A DNA stretch of 64,000 nt from Mucilaginibacter pedocola (GTDB taxonomy: Bacteria; Bacteroidota; Bacteroidia; Sphingobacteriales; Sphingobacteriaceae). The notes below the pieces were generated by a model. That model did no database searches. It saw nothing but the letters and a program-made list of their open reading frames with translations, and was not told the DNA's origin. The DNA lies in NCBI RefSeq assembly GCF_002013915.1, contig NZ_MBTF01000008.1, positions 60,232 through 124,231 on the forward strand. The letters are read 5' to 3'. This document shows positions 1-8,887 of this stretch, one piece after another; position 1 is the first letter of the stretch; every line of letters starts with the position of its first letter. A program made the position numbers and the translations under genes.

Positions 1-55
1 GTTTGTTGGCGAAGTATTGAGAAGAAAAGCAGGTAAATCAGCATCTAAAAAATAA
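1..55 (+). CDS. rplF: 50S ribosomal protein L6, C-terminal end only
   Basis: The window opens inside a gene. Reading from base 2, the last 17 codons give a lysine-rich tail ([17 protein letters not shown]) before TAA at 53-55. This is the usual basic C-terminus of L6, and L6 precedes L18 in the spc operon. L6 binds 23S rRNA near the sarcin-ricin loop of the 50S subunit. Only five bases separate the stop codon from the rplR start. The rest of the gene lies left of the window, so identity rests on the short tail plus gene order. Confidence 0.85.
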   Translation, partial: FVGEVLRRKAGKSASKK

Positions 56-60
56 GCGCC

Positions 61-405
61 ATGAAATTATCAAGAAGAGACAGGATTAAAAAAGGTATCC
101 GCAAACGCATTTCGGGTTCTAACGAGCGCCCACGCTTATCTGTTTTCAGAAGCAACAAGGGTATTTATGCGCAGATCATTGACGATGTAACCGGCAAAAC
201 TTTGGTATCAGCTTCATCGCTGAGCAAAGAGTTCAATGCTGACGGTTCTAAATCTGATCAATCAGTAGCTGTAGGTAAACTGGTAGCTGAAAAAGCTATC
301 GCTGCAGGTATTAAAGATGTAGTGTTTGACAGGAATGGTTACTTGTACCACGGCCGTGTTAAATCACTGGCAGAAGGTGCACGCGAAGGTGGTTTAAACT
401 TTTAA
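61..405 (+). CDS. rplR: 50S ribosomal protein L18
   Basis: This 114-aa protein has the typical L18 length. It starts with the basic [17 protein letters not shown] segment and ends with the conserved [21 protein letters not shown] region. L18 binds 5S rRNA with L5 and helps seat it in the central protuberance of the 50S subunit. It lies between rplF and rpsE with short spacers, so it is co-transcribed in the spc operon. Nothing unusual is visible. Confidence 0.98.
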   Translation: MKLSRRDRIKKGIRKRISGSNERPRLSVFRSNKGIYAQIIDDVTGKTLVSASSLSKEFNADGSKSDQSVAVGKLVAEKAIAAGIKDVVFDRNGYLYHGRVKSLAEGAREGGLNF

Positions 406-417
406 TCGAAACAGGAA

Positions 418-936
418 ATGTCAACAATCAACATAAAAAGAGTAAAAACCAGCGAGATCGAATTAAAAGACCGCCTGGTAAGTATACAACGCGTTGCCAA
501 AGTAACCAAAGGTGGCCGTACTTTCAGCTTCTCTGCCATTGTGGTAGTAGGTGATGAGCACGGTGTAGTAGGTTACGGCCTTGGTAAAGCAAAAGAGGTT
601 ACTGAAGCTATTGCTAAAGGTATAGATGATGCTAAAAAGAACCTGGTAAAAGTTCCTATCATCAACAACACTATCCCTCACGATCAGATCGGTAAATTCA
701 GCGGTGGCTTTGTTTATATCAAACCAGCTGCTAACGGTACCGGTGTAATTGCTGGTGGTGCAATGCGCGCAGTATTAGAAAGCGCCGGCGTACACAACGT
801 ATTGGCAAAATCAAAAGGTTCATCAAACCCGCACAACGTGGTTAAAGCAACTGTATCTGCCCTGGCGCAACTGCGCGATGCTCATACTGTAGCTCAACAG
901 CGTGGCGTTAGTTTAAGTAAAGTATTTAACGGATAA
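418..936 (+). CDS. rpsE: 30S ribosomal protein S5
   Basis: This 172-aa protein matches S5 in length and content. The N-terminal double-stranded-RNA-binding fold holds [16 protein letters not shown] and [10 protein letters not shown]. The C-terminal domain holds [13 protein letters not shown] and [16 protein letters not shown]5 sits at the mRNA entry site of the 30S subunit and influences decoding fidelity. The start codon follows rplR by 12 bases with the purine-rich stretch AACAGGAAATG. It is part of the ribosomal operon. Confidence 0.98.
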   Translation: MSTINIKRVKTSEIELKDRLVSIQRVAKVTKGGRTFSFSAIVVVGDEHGVVGYGLGKAKEVTEAIAKGIDDAKKNLVKVPIINNTIPHDQIGKFSGGFVYIKPAANGTGVIAGGAMRAVLESAGVHNVLAKSKGSSNPHNVVKATVSALAQLRDAHTVAQQRGVSLSKVFNG

Positions 937-941
937 TCATC

Positions 942-1121
942 ATGTCGAAAATCAAAATAACTCAAATCAAGAGCGTTATCGACAGAACCGAGCGCCAGAA
1001 AAAAACTGTTGCGGCCCTGGGCCTCAAAAAAATTAACCACAGTGTGGAAGTTGAAGCAACTGCAGCTATTATAGGTATGGTACGTAAAGTAAACCACCTG
1101 GTAGCGGTAGAAAACATTTAA
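942..1121 (+). CDS. rpmD: 50S ribosomal protein L30
   Basis: A 59-codon gene begins at ATG 942 and ends with TAA at 1119-1121. The product starts MSKIKITQIKSVIDRTERQK and continues with a GLKKINHSV segment, both typical of bacterial L30. L30 is a small protein on the 50S surface. It lies five bases after rpsE and four bases before rplO, its expected place in the spc operon. Confidence 0.95.
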   Translation: MSKIKITQIKSVIDRTERQKKTVAALGLKKINHSVEVEATAAIIGMVRKVNHLVAVENI

Positions 1122-1125
1122 TATC

Positions 1126-1572
1126 ATGAACTTAAGTAATCTTAAACCTGCAGAAGGTTCAACCAAAAATAGGAAAAGAATTGGCCGTGGTACAGGTAGT
1201 GGCCGTGGCGGTACATCAACCCGTGGCCATAAAGGTGCCGGTTCACGTTCGGGTACATCTACTAAGGTAGGTTTCGAAGGTGGCCAGATGCCTTTGCAGC
1301 GCCGTGTGCCTAAGGTAGGTTTTAAAAACCCTAACCGTGTAGAGTACGTTGGTGTAAACCTTGATGTATTACAGGCATTAACTGAAAAATTCTCGTTATC
1401 AACTGTTAACTTTGATACCTTGAAAGAGCATGGTTTAGCTTCGCGTAACGACCTGGTGAAAATCCTGGGCCGTGGCGAACTGAAAGCCAAGTTAGAAGTT
1501 ACAGCACATGCATTTACTGCTACTGCACAAAAAGCTATTGAAGCAGCCGGCGGAACTATTGTAAAGTTATAA
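1126..1572 (+). CDS. rplO: 50S ribosomal protein L15
   Basis: The 148-aa product has the long glycine- and arginine-rich N-terminus of L15 (RIGRGTGSGRGGTSTRGHKG), followed by EGGQMPLQRRVPKVGF and a compact C-terminal fold. L15 threads into 23S rRNA and acts in late 50S assembly. The spacer to secY is six bases, so L15 and the translocon subunit are transcribed together, as in most bacteria. Confidence 0.98.
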   Translation: MNLSNLKPAEGSTKNRKRIGRGTGSGRGGTSTRGHKGAGSRSGTSTKVGFEGGQMPLQRRVPKVGFKNPNRVEYVGVNLDVLQALTEKFSLSTVNFDTLKEHGLASRNDLVKILGRGELKAKLEVTAHAFTATAQKAIEAAGGTIVKL

Positions 1573-1578
1573 TTCTCG

Positions 1579-2922
1579 ATGAAGAAATTTTTCACCACAT
1601 TATCCAATATCTGGAAAATTGAGGACTTAAGAGTGCGTATCACAAACACACTCTTATTTCTTTTGATTTACCGTGTTGGTTCGTTTATCGTGTTACCGGG
1701 TGTAAACGCGGATACATTAAACAACTCAAAAGCTAAAGAAGGCCTTGTTGGTTTGCTGAATATGTTTGCAGGAGGTTCGTTCTCACGTTCGTCCATCTTT
1801 GCATTGGGTGTAATGCCTTATATTTCGGCATCTATCGTGGTGCAGCTTTTAGGTATAGCAGTGCCTTATTTCACCAAATTGCAAAAAGAAGGTGAGAGCG
1901 GCCGTAACAAGCTAAACCAATGGACCCGTTACCTAACTATAGGTATTACTGCTTTGCAGGCCATTGGCTACTTAAAATCGCAGATCCCTGCTGATGCTAT
2001 GCTGATAGGCAACCCATTGTTCCTGGTGCTGAATACATTTGTGCTTACCGCAGGTACTTTATTTGTAATGTGGTTGGGCGAGAAAATCACCGATAAAGGT
2101 ATTGGTAACGGTATATCACTCATCATTATGGTGGGTATTATTGCCCAGTTGCCAGCTGCGTTTGCTACCGAGTTTCAATCTCGTACAAACGGTGCCGGTG
2201 GTTTAATTACCTTCATTGTAGAAATTGTAGCCTTGCTGGGTGTGGTTATGTTCACCATCCTTATTGTACAGGGTACCCGTAAAATTGCTGTTCAATACGC
2301 AAAACGTATAGTTGGTAACAAACAATACGGTGGCGTTCGCCAGTACATTCCTTTAAAAGTGAATGCTGCGGGTGTCATGCCTATCATCTTCGCACAGGCG
2401 TTGATGTTTATTCCTGCTACTGTTGCTCAGTTTTTCCCTAATGCAGCGTCTAACAGTATACTGATAGCTTTATCGAACTACAACTCATGGCAACATAACG
2501 TTGTATTCGCTATCCTTATCATCCTGTTTACCTACTTCTACACTGCTATTACGGTTAATCCTAAGCAAATGAGCGACGATATGAAGAAGAATGGCGGCTT
2601 TATACCGGGTGTTGCACCAGGTAATGCTACCACTACTTACATCGACGAGGTAATATCAAAAATTACTTTACCGGGTTCTATATTCCTGGCTATCGTAGCT
2701 ATCATTCCGGCTTTGGCCAGCATGGTAGGTGTTAGCAGCTTGTTCGCAAGGTTCTTTGGTGGTACTTCACTTATCATCCTTGTGGGTGTTGTGTTAGATA
2801 CCTTACAACAGATAGAAAGCCACTTGCTGATGCGCCACTACGATGGTTTAATGAAAACCGGTAGGATCAAAGGGCGTTCGGGAGTGCCGGCAGCAGCAGG
2901 TACCACGCCTACGGCCATCTAA
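1579..2922 (+). CDS. secY: Protein translocase subunit SecY
   Basis: The 447-aa protein is the expected SecY size, with about ten hydrophobic segments. Early signature regions are visible (RVGSFIVLPGV, then FALGVMPYISASIVVQLL, the plug and TM2 area). The cytoplasmic loop KRIVGNKQYGGVRQYIPLKV and the later NPKQMSDDMKKNGGFIPG match the C5 and C4 type loops that contact the ribosome and SecA. SecY forms the channel of the Sec translocon in the inner membrane. The gene sits between rplO and map with spacers of six and eight bases, so it belongs to the operon. Confidence 0.97.
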   Translation: MKKFFTTLSNIWKIEDLRVRITNTLLFLLIYRVGSFIVLPGVNADTLNNSKAKEGLVGLLNMFAGGSFSRSSIFALGVMPYISASIVVQLLGIAVPYFTKLQKEGESGRNKLNQWTRYLTIGITALQAIGYLKSQIPADAMLIGNPLFLVLNTFVLTAGTLFVMWLGEKITDKGIGNGISLIIMVGIIAQLPAAFATEFQSRTNGAGGLITFIVEIVALLGVVMFTILIVQGTRKIAVQYAKRIVGNKQYGGVRQYIPLKVNAAGVMPIIFAQALMFIPATVAQFFPNAASNSILIALSNYNSWQHNVVFAILIILFTYFYTAITVNPKQMSDDMKKNGGFIPGVAPGNATTTYIDEVISKITLPGSIFLAIVAIIPALASMVGVSSLFARFFGGTSLIILVGVVLDTLQQIESHLLMRHYDGLMKTGRIKGRSGVPAAAGTTPTAI

Positions 2923-2930
2923 TATTAAGC

Positions 2931-3722
2931 ATGTCGAAGATAGTTTATAAGTCTATTGAACAAATAGAACTGATAAGACAAAGTTCGTTACTTGTTTCTA
3001 AAACACACGGGGAAATAGCTAAGGTTATAGGCCCCGGTGTTACAACCCTCGAATTAAATAAACTTGCCGAAACCTTTATCCGTGATAATGGAGGGGTTCC
3101 GGCATTTTTAAATTATGGGGGCTTCCCATACTCTTTGTGTATATCCCTTAACGACCAGGTGGTGCATGGTTTCCCAAGCAACAAACCCTTGGTTGAGGGC
3201 GACCTTGTATCGGTAGATTGCGGGGTTATCCTGAATAAGTACTATGGCGACTCTGCCTTCACCTTTGCTATTGGCGAGGTTGATGAGCAAACCAAAAAGC
3301 TGATGCGCGTAACCCGCGAGTGTTTAGACCTTGGTATTGAGAAAGCCGTTGTAGGTATGCGCATAGGCGATATAGGTTATGCGGTACAGGAGCACGCCGA
3401 GAAGAACGGATTTGGCGTAGTGAAAGAACTGGTAGGGCACGGGGTAGGCACACGCCTGCACGAAAAGCCCGAGGTACCTAACTACGGCAAACGCGGATCG
3501 GGCATAAAGCTGGAGGAAGGAATGGTAATTGCCATTGAACCCATGATTAATGCAGGCCGTGCGGGTGTGAAGTTTTGGGACGATGGATGGACGGTTTCTA
3601 CCGTTGATAAGAAGCCATCGGCACATTATGAGCATACGGTAGCTGTAAAAAAGGGGAAAGCGGATGTTTTATCAACCTTTTCTTACATAGACGAAGTTTT
3701 AAAAGAAAAAATTAATAATTAA
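2931..3722 (+). CDS. map: Type I methionine aminopeptidase
   Basis: The 263-aa enzyme removes initiator Met from nascent proteins. All five metal ligands of the family can be placed: Asp in VSVDCGV, Asp in YYGDSAF, His in GHGVGTRLH, Glu in AIEPM and Glu in YEHT. The substrate His occurs in VHGFPS. It lies eight bases after secY, and 63 bases separate it from infA, where a promoter-like motif occurs. Chromosomal map between secY and infA is a common bacterial arrangement. Confidence 0.97.
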   Translation: MSKIVYKSIEQIELIRQSSLLVSKTHGEIAKVIGPGVTTLELNKLAETFIRDNGGVPAFLNYGGFPYSLCISLNDQVVHGFPSNKPLVEGDLVSVDCGVILNKYYGDSAFTFAIGEVDEQTKKLMRVTRECLDLGIEKAVVGMRIGDIGYAVQEHAEKNGFGVVKELVGHGVGTRLHEKPEVPNYGKRGSGIKLEEGMVIAIEPMINAGRAGVKFWDDGWTVSTVDKKPSAHYEHTVAVKKGKADVLSTFSYIDEVLKEKINN

Positions 3723-3733
3723 AATATTTTTAT

Positions 3734-3741
3734 TAATTTTG
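3734..3741 (+). promoter_or_regulatory. Candidate internal promoter (-7 box) before infA
   Basis: TAATTTTG matches the Bacteroidota -7 consensus TAnnTTTG exactly and lies 45 bases upstream of the infA start. No convincing TTG -33 box is visible at the usual distance, because the upstream sequence is an A/T run. It could give extra transcription of infA-rpmJ and the downstream alpha operon genes. Confidence 0.5.
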
Positions 3742-3785
3742 CATCCCGTTTTAGGGGCAGATAATTAAGTAATAATCAGTAAAAT

Positions 3786-4004
3786 ATGGCAAAACAATCC
3801 TCGATCGAGCAAGATGGTACAATTCGCGAAGCGTTATCTAACGCTATGTTTAGAGTTGAACTGGAGAACGGTCACGAGATTATTGCACACATATCGGGTA
3901 AAATGCGTATGCACTACATCAAAATTCTTCCTGGCGACAGGGTGAAATTAGAGATGAGCCCGTATGACCTTACAAAAGGAAGAATAACCTACAGATATAA
4001 ATAA
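3786..4004 (+). CDS. infA: Translation initiation factor IF-1
   Basis: The 72-aa product is a complete S1/OB-fold IF-1. Visible signatures are [53 protein letters not shown] and the basic end [10 protein letters not shown]-1 occupies the A site of the 30S subunit during initiation. The stop codon is followed after eight bases by rpmJ. Placement between map and rpmJ is typical. Confidence 0.98.
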   Translation: MAKQSSIEQDGTIREALSNAMFRVELENGHEIIAHISGKMRMHYIKILPGDRVKLEMSPYDLTKGRITYRYK

Positions 4005-4012
4005 CAAACGAG

Positions 4013-4129
4013 ATGAAAGTTAGAGCATCCATTAAAAAACGCAGCGCTGATTGCAAAATCATCCGCCGCAACGGGAAACTTTACGTGATAAACAAAAAGA
4101 ACCCGAAATTCAAACAACGTCAGGGATAA
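4013..4129 (+). CDS. rpmJ: 50S ribosomal protein L36
   Basis: A 38-codon gene starts at ATG 4013 and stops at TAA 4127-4129. The product begins [20 protein letters not shown] and ends [10 protein letters not shown]36 usually carries a zinc ribbon of three Cys and one His. Here only the Cys of ADCK is seen, so this is the zinc-free (C-minus) form that occurs in many Bacteroidota. It sits between infA and rpsM as expected. Confidence 0.95.
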   Translation: MKVRASIKKRSADCKIIRRNGKLYVINKKNPKFKQRQG

Positions 4130-4157
4130 TTAAAAGACAATTTGTAATAGTCCGTAC

Positions 4158-4174
4158 AACGGTGGCCCGCCGTT
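4158..4174 (+). other. Short hairpin in the rpmJ-rpsM spacer
   Basis: AACGG at 4158-4162 pairs with CCGTT at 4170-4174 around a 7-base loop, and CCG/CGG bases outside can extend the stem. No T-run follows, so it is not a standard terminator. It may act in leader control of rpsM or be a processing site. Function is unknown. Confidence 0.35.
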
Positions 4175-4201
4175 CGGTATTACGTTAAAAAAACAACAAA
4201 T

Positions 4202-4579
4202 ATGGCAAGGATCTCAGGTATTGATTTACCAAAGAACAAAAGAGGTGTAATTGGTTTAACTTACATCTACGGTATTGGCCGCTCTACTTCAGAGCAAATA
4301 TTGGCTCAGGCTGGTATCGATGAAAGCGTTAAAGTACAGGATTGGTCGGATGATCAGTTAACTGCTATACGTACTATCATCAACGAGCAAATTAAAGTTG
4401 AAGGTGCATTACGCTCAGAAGTTCAACTGAACATCAAACGTTTAATGGATATTGGTTGCTACCGTGGTACCCGTCACCGTAAAGGTTTGCCTTTGCGTGG
4501 CCAGCGTACTAAAAACAACTCTCGTACCCGTAAAGGTAAACGTAAGACAGTTGCTAACAAGAAAAAAGCTACTAAATAA
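4202..4579 (+). CDS. rpsM: 30S ribosomal protein S13
   Basis: This 125-aa protein has the S13 hallmarks: [20 protein letters not shown], the helix-two-turn-helix middle region, and the basic C-terminal tail [19 protein letters not shown] that reaches toward tRNA in the P site. S13 forms intersubunit bridges from the 30S head. It starts the alpha-operon group rpsM, rpsK, rpsD, rpoA, rplQ, whose spacers here are 65-190 bases, longer than in the spc part. Confidence 0.98.
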   Translation: MARISGIDLPKNKRGVIGLTYIYGIGRSTSEQILAQAGIDESVKVQDWSDDQLTAIRTIINEQIKVEGALRSEVQLNIKRLMDIGCYRGTRHRKGLPLRGQRTKNNSRTRKGKRKTVANKKKATK

Positions 4580-4587
4580 TAATTGAT

Positions 4588-4633
4588 TAGTGAGTAATGA
4601 GCAGAGAATAATTTCTATGCTCGTTACTTATTA
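4588..4633 (+). other. Long hairpin in the rpsM-rpsK spacer
   Basis: Bases 4588-4603 pair with 4618-4633 over 16 positions, with a few G-T wobbles, around a 14-base loop. The 3' side is not followed by a strong T-run. Such a long stem inside the operon could control message processing or ribosomal protein feedback, or it could be a small palindromic repeat. Confidence 0.45.
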
Positions 4634-4708
4634 GGAATACATTAAAAAACAATTACGGGTCCGGGGTTATGTATTAGCCCGAGTAATTCGTAAACAATAA
4701 AAAAGAAA

Positions 4709-5098
4709 ATGGCTAAAGCTAAAAAAGTTACCAAAAAACGCATTGTGATTGTTGAGCCGGTTGGCGAAGCACACATCAATGCAACTTTTAACAACATCAT
4801 CATCACCCTTACCAACAAAACAGGCCAGGCTATTTCTTGGTCGTCTGCAGGTAAAATGGGTTTCAAAGGTTCTAAAAAGAACACTCCGTACGCTGCCGGC
4901 CAGGCTGCTGCTGATTGCGGTAAAACTGCCTACGATTTAGGCTTGCGTAAAGTAGAGGTGTTTGTTAAAGGCCCGGGTTCTGGCCGCGAGAGTGCTATCC
5001 GTACCTTGCAGACTACCGGTATCGAGGTAACTACTATTAAGGACATCACCCCGCTTCCGCACAACGGTTGCCGTCCATCAAAACGCAGAAGAGTTTAA
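4709..5098 (+). CDS. rpsK: 30S ribosomal protein S11
   Basis: The 129-aa product contains the S11 signatures: [49 protein letters not shown] and the end [11 protein letters not shown]11 lines the mRNA path on the 30S platform near the Shine-Dalgarno helix. In Bacteroidota this region helps sequester the anti-SD, as known for the group, not seen here. It follows rpsM in the alpha operon after a 129-base spacer that carries a long hairpin. Confidence 0.98.
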   Translation: MAKAKKVTKKRIVIVEPVGEAHINATFNNIIITLTNKTGQAISWSSAGKMGFKGSKKNTPYAAGQAAADCGKTAYDLGLRKVEVFVKGPGSGRESAIRTLQTTGIEVTTIKDITPLPHNGCRPSKRRRV

Positions 5099-5164
5099 TT
5101 CACTAATTTTTAAAGCTAAGATTCGGCAGCTACAGGCTGTTTGATACTTTAAAACACACATACA

Positions 5165-5773
5165 ATGGCAAGATATACAGGCCCAAAATCAAAAATTGCA
5201 CGTAGGTTCCGCGAGCCAATCTTCGGTCCGGATAAAGCATTAGAAAGAAAAAACTACGGCCCTGGTATGCACGGCGCTTCTAAAAGAAGAGGCAAGCAAT
5301 CAGAGTACGCTGTACAGTTGATGGAAAAACAAAAAGTTAAATACACTTACGGTGTATTAGAGCGCCAGTTCGAAAACTTGTTCCACACTGCATTGGCTAA
5401 AGAAGGTATCACCGGTGAAAACCTGTTGAAATTCTTAGAAGCTCGTTTAGATAACGCTGTTTACCGTTTAGGTATAGCTCCTACACGTTCGGGCGCACGC
5501 CAGTTGGTAGGCCACAAACACATTACTGTAAACGGTGAAGTGGTTAACATTGCTTCTTACCAATTAAAAGCAGGTGACGTTGTTGCCGTACGCGAAAAAT
5601 CAAAATCTCTTGAAGCTATTACCAACTCGGTAGCTGGCCGCAAGATCAATAAATATAGCTGGTTAGAGTGGGATGCTGCTGAATTGACAGGCAAATTCCT
5701 GAACTACCCTAACCGCGATGAGATCCCTGAGAACATCAAAGAGAACCTCATTGTCGAGTTGTACTCGAAATAA
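5165..5773 (+). CDS. rpsD: 30S ribosomal protein S4
   Basis: The 202-aa protein is a full-length S4. It opens [20 protein letters not shown] and contains the S4 RNA-binding fold ([26 protein letters not shown]). S4 is a primary 16S rRNA-binding protein and in other bacteria a regulator of the alpha operon. The N-terminal zinc-knuckle cysteines found in some S4 proteins are absent, so this is the zinc-free type. A hairpin follows the stop codon before rpoA. Confidence 0.98.
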   Translation: MARYTGPKSKIARRFREPIFGPDKALERKNYGPGMHGASKRRGKQSEYAVQLMEKQKVKYTYGVLERQFENLFHTALAKEGITGENLLKFLEARLDNAVYRLGIAPTRSGARQLVGHKHITVNGEVVNIASYQLKAGDVVAVREKSKSLEAITNSVAGRKINKYSWLEWDAAELTGKFLNYPNRDEIPENIKENLIVELYSK

Positions 5774-5793
5774 TAAAGAAAACTTTCTGCGGG

Positions 5794-5818
5794 ATGGTTG
5801 GCATGTTATGCCAGCCAT
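5794..5818 (+). other. Hairpin between rpsD and rpoA
   Basis: An 11-base arm (5794-5804) pairs with 5808-5818 with one G-T wobble and a 3-base loop, followed by TTTT. It resembles a weak terminator or attenuator placed before rpoA. It could set the ratio of ribosomal protein to RNA polymerase alpha message, but this is inference. Confidence 0.45.
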
Positions 5819-5868
5819 TTTCGTGGTTAAGATAAAATCAATTATCAAACAATAAACAAAAGATATAA

Positions 5869-6861
5869 ATGGCAATTTTAGCATTTCAAAAACCAGACAA
5901 GGTTATCATGCAGAAATCGAATGATTTTGATGGCACGTTCGAGTTTCGTCCGTTAGAACCAGGCTTCGGTGTAACCATTGGTAATGCTCTGCGTCGTATC
6001 TTACTATCTTCATTAGAAGGTTATGCTATTACCTCGGTACGTATATCGGGTGTAACGCATGAGTTTTCTACCATCAAAGGCGTAGTTGAAGACGTTACCG
6101 AGATCATCCTGAACCTGAAACAAGTGCGTTTCAAAAAAACAGGTGAATCGGGCGATAACGAGAAAATATTTGTGATCGTTAGCGGCCAGGATGCGTTCAA
6201 AGCCGGCGATATCACCAAGTTCTCAAACAACTTTACTGTATTGAACCCTGAGCTGGTTATCTGCAACATGGATTCGTCGGTAACTTTGGAAGTTGAACTT
6301 ACCGTTGCTAAAGGCCGTGGCTACATCAGCAACGAAGAGAACAAAAATCCTGATGCTAACGTAGGTGTGATTGCTATCGATTCGATCTTCACCCCGATCA
6401 AAAACGTTAAGTATACTCTGGAAAACTACCGTGTAGAACAAAAAACGGATTACGAAAAACTGATCCTTGATATTTCTACAGATGGTTCTATCCACCCTGA
6501 GGATGCGCTGAAACAAGCTGCAAAGATCCTTATCCAGCACTTCATGCTGTTCTCTGACGAGAACATGATGCTTGAAGCACAAGCTAAAGAAGAAACTAAA
6601 GAAGTTGACGAAGAAATTCTTCACATGCGCAAGATCCTGAAAACCGAACTGGTTGATCTTGACCTGAGCGTACGTGCCCTGAATTGCTTGAAAGCTGCTG
6701 ATATCCGTAGCCTGGCTGACCTGGTTTCTTACGATGTTGCTGATATGCTTAAATTCAGGAACTTTGGTAAAAAATCATTAACTGAAATTCAGGACCTGGT
6801 TAAATCAAAAGGCTTATCTTTTGGTATGAACCTGGCTAAATTTAAGTTAGACGAAGAATAA
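5869..6861 (+). CDS. rpoA: DNA-directed RNA polymerase subunit alpha
   Basis: The 330-aa alpha subunit has the N-terminal dimerization domain (about 1-230, with [20 protein letters not shown] and [15 protein letters not shown]) that nucleates RNA polymerase assembly. A short acidic linker follows. The C-terminal DNA- and regulator-binding domain is at about 260-325 ([31 protein letters not shown]). Length is normal. It sits between rpsD and rplQ as in nearly all bacteria, followed by a terminator-like hairpin. Confidence 0.98.
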   Translation: MAILAFQKPDKVIMQKSNDFDGTFEFRPLEPGFGVTIGNALRRILLSSLEGYAITSVRISGVTHEFSTIKGVVEDVTEIILNLKQVRFKKTGESGDNEKIFVIVSGQDAFKAGDITKFSNNFTVLNPELVICNMDSSVTLEVELTVAKGRGYISNEENKNPDANVGVIAIDSIFTPIKNVKYTLENYRVEQKTDYEKLILDISTDGSIHPEDALKQAAKILIQHFMLFSDENMMLEAQAKEETKEVDEEILHMRKILKTELVDLDLSVRALNCLKAADIRSLADLVSYDVADMLKFRNFGKKSLTEIQDLVKSKGLSFGMNLAKFKLDEE

Positions 6862-6870
6862 TAATGACTG

Positions 6871-6906
6871 GAGGTTAGAGACTTGAGAATAGTCTTTAAC
6901 CTCTTT
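6871..6906 (+). terminator. Terminator-like hairpin between rpoA and rplQ
   Basis: Bases 6871-6882 pair with 6892-6903 (12 positions, one G-T wobble) around a 9-base loop and are followed by a T-run. This has the form of an intrinsic terminator or attenuator inside the operon. rplQ starts 141 bases further on, so rplQ may be partly uncoupled from rpoA or read through at reduced level. Confidence 0.55.
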
Positions 6907-7047
6907 TTATTTTATAACCGATAGGAGACGAAAAAGCGACTAATCTCCTGTCATTAATTAACCAGTCGCTTGTACACCGGCATAATTCCGAGGGCTTGAC
7001 GTTAACCCGCCGCCCAACGGTATGCACGTGCCACAATAAAAAAACAA

Positions 7048-7599
7048 ATGAGACACGGAAAAAAAGTAAACCACTTAGGCCGCACCAACAGCCACCGCAA
7101 AGCAATGATGGCTAACATGGCCTCTTCGCTAATCACTCACAAACGTATTACTACAACTTTAGCAAAAGCAAAAGCTTTGCGCGTTTATGTAGAGCCACTT
7201 TTGACTAAATCGAAAGAAGATACTACTCACTCTCGCCGTACAGTATTTAGCTACCTGCAAGATAAAGAAGTAGTAAGCGAACTGTTCCGCGATGTAGCTG
7301 CTAAAATCGCTAACCGTCCGGGTGGTTACACTCGTATTGTTAAGTTAGAAAACCGTTTAGGTGACAACGCTGAAATGGCGATCATCGAATTGGTTGACTA
7401 CAACACTGTTTACGGTAAAGACGTTGCCGCTAAAACTGAGAAAAAATCAACTCGCCGTCGTGGTGGTGCTAAAGCAAAAACTGCTGCTCCTATCGAAGTT
7501 GCTCCGGTTGCTGAAGCTCCTGTAGTTGAAGAAACTGCTGCTCCTGCTGTAGAAGAAGCTCCTGCTAAAAACGAAGAGAACGCAGAAAAAGGCGAATAA
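7048..7599 (+). CDS. rplQ: 50S ribosomal protein L17 with acidic C-terminal extension
   Basis: Residues 1 to about 125 form the L17 core ([40 protein letters not shown]). L17 lies near the peptide exit tunnel rim. The protein is 183 aa, about 55 longer than a minimal L17. The extra tail is a short basic patch ([11 protein letters not shown]) followed by an Ala/Pro/Val/Glu-rich low-complexity stretch. Such tails are common in Bacteroidota L17 and are probably disordered. It ends the operon before a strong terminator. Confidence 0.97.
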   Translation: MRHGKKVNHLGRTNSHRKAMMANMASSLITHKRITTTLAKAKALRVYVEPLLTKSKEDTTHSRRTVFSYLQDKEVVSELFRDVAAKIANRPGGYTRIVKLENRLGDNAEMAIIELVDYNTVYGKDVAAKTEKKSTRRRGGAKAKTAAPIEVAPVAEAPVVEETAAPAVEEAPAKNEENAEKGE

Positions 7600-7623
7600 T
7601 TAGGCTTTTTTATTGATATTGAG

Positions 7624-7655
7624 AACGGCTTCCAGCAATGGAGGCCGTTTTTTGT
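7624..7655 (+). terminator. Intrinsic terminator of the ribosomal operon
   Basis: The arm AACGGCTTCC (7624-7633) pairs with GGAGGCCGTT (7640-7649) with one wobble and a 6-base loop, followed by a T-run. It lies 24 bases after the rplQ stop codon and closes the operon. Confidence 0.85.
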
Positions 7656-7664
7656 TTGTGGTAA

Positions 7665-7905
7665 TTTTACCGCAAAGGCCACAAAGGATTAGCGCGATGG
7701 TGAGCGCAAAGAACACAGAGCTTTGCCACTTCATTAATAAGTTTAATGTCGGCGGTGGCGGCGGATTTTTACCACTAAGTTCAAAGTGAAATCCAAAGAA
7801 GCGCAGAATTTGTATTAACCTAGAAGTTTAACCATTTGCAAAGCCTTTGAGTTCTTTGCGCATTACCACAATGCAAATCCTCTGCGCCCTTTGCGGTTAA
7901 ATTAA
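7665..7905. repeat. Intergenic inverted repeat, 'accgcaaag...ctttgcggt' family
   Basis: This 315-base gap between rplQ and the next gene holds no gene. It starts near ACCGCAAAGGCCACAAAGG and ends near CTCTGCGCCCTTTGCGGTTA. It contains several related pieces (CTTTGCG, GCGCAAAGAAC, TTCTTTGCGC) in both orientations, so it can fold into a long imperfect stem. A second copy of the family lies at 37110-37318 after hemJ. It is a dispersed palindromic element of unknown function. Confidence 0.6.
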
Positions 7906-7914
7906 ACTATACTA

Positions 7915-8229
7915 TTATAAACCAAAAAACTCCGCAAACATATTAGCCGCCTCGGGTAGGGTATTCAAAGGTACATACTCGCATACCTCTGCAAATTCGC
8001 CCCACATTTGGTGCACTACCGGGTTGCTGTGTGCTTGTTGTATAGCCTCGGCAGATAGCCATTCAAATACCTCGATGATGGTGCCGTCCGCAGCTTCCAT
8101 AATGATGGGCTGCCTGTCGGTTACCAAATTTTCTGCTTTGAGCCTTGGTACGTGTGTTTGTACCAGTAAATGCAAGGCATCGGCTTGCCCTTCTTTTGGT
8201 TTATAGGCCACTATTACAATTCGTCCCAT
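7915..8229 (-). CDS. Antibiotic biosynthesis monooxygenase (ABM)-like small protein
   Basis: The 104-aa protein starts MGRIVIVAYKPKEGQADAL and has the beta-alpha-beta pattern of the dimeric alpha/beta-barrel ABM superfamily, with HVPRLKAE in the first helix and EVFEWLSAEAIQQAH in the middle. Members are small monooxygenases or heme-degrading or unknown proteins, so the substrate cannot be told. It is cytoplasmic, with no signal peptide. The neighbour upstream on the same strand (8243-8779) is 13 bases away and is probably co-transcribed. Confidence 0.6.
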   Translation of the reverse strand: MGRIVIVAYKPKEGQADALHLLVQTHVPRLKAENLVTDRQPIIMEAADGTIIEVFEWLSAEAIQQAHSNPVVHQMWGEFAEVCEYVPLNTLPEAANMFAEFFGL

Positions 8230-8242
8230 GGTGATGTTTTAT

Positions 8243-8779
8243 TTACAAGATAGCATTCCGCATGCGTATCAGCGAAAAATTCAGGCTGGAGTTTTTCACT
8301 TCTTCAGCTATGCCGACGAGCGATGGCATAAACCGTAGTTCGACATCCCGGCTTTGCAATGCGCTCAATACATTATCAATGCAGTACTCGGCTATAGGTG
8401 TTACTTGTTGGTATGATATGTGATAGCCGGCGCATTCATCAAGCAAGGTGAAATCCTCTGGAGGGAATTCATAGCAATACAAAACCGATTCGCGGATGCG
8501 TTGCTCCCAGCCATCCTCTACAATTACAATGTGCGATGCTTTAGCACCGCCCATGAATTTGTCCTTATCAGCATCAGTAGTTTGCTCGCCCGCATAGTAT
8601 GTCACCCTCGGGCAATCGCGCGGTAGTAAGTAATTGTGAAGCAATTTATCGGCGATGGCAAACACAACATCGCCCGTAATTGCTGCAAAATAGGAGGGAG
8701 AGGGGCGGGGTTGAAATAGTTTTATGCCGCCGGTTTCGCTAACATGAAATAGTCTGCCGGTGTTTTTTGTGTTGGGCAT
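8243..8779 (-). CDS. Conserved hypothetical protein (DUF6886-like)
   Basis: The 178-aa product starts MPNTKNTGRLFHVSETGGI. The pattern LFHVSE...FQPRPSP, with a later AIADKLLHNYLLPRDCPRV, resembles a family of uncharacterised proteins (DUF6886, from memory, not searched). No signal peptide or membrane segment is seen. It probably forms a two-gene unit with the downstream ABM-like gene. It is divergent from the ThDP enzyme, whose start lies 108 bases away. Function is unknown. Confidence 0.5.
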   Translation of the reverse strand: MPNTKNTGRLFHVSETGGIKLFQPRPSPSYFAAITGDVVFAIADKLLHNYLLPRDCPRVTYYAGEQTTDADKDKFMGGAKASHIVIVEDGWEQRIRESVLYCYEFPPEDFTLLDECAGYHISYQQVTPIAEYCIDNVLSALQSRDVELRFMPSLVGIAEEVKNSSLNFSLIRMRNAIL

Positions 8780-8887
8780 TGCTTAGGCTAAGATACAAGC
8801 AATGACTTTATGATGACGGCTTTATTGCCGAAAATTAAAACCCCTGCGCGCTTATCAGGTTTAGCTATTATAAAAACCCGAAATTGT

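Noticed and set aside
8810..8887. Longer start for the ThDP enzyme
   Set aside because: The extra 26 residues have no family similarity and the protein family begins at MANVADQ (8888).
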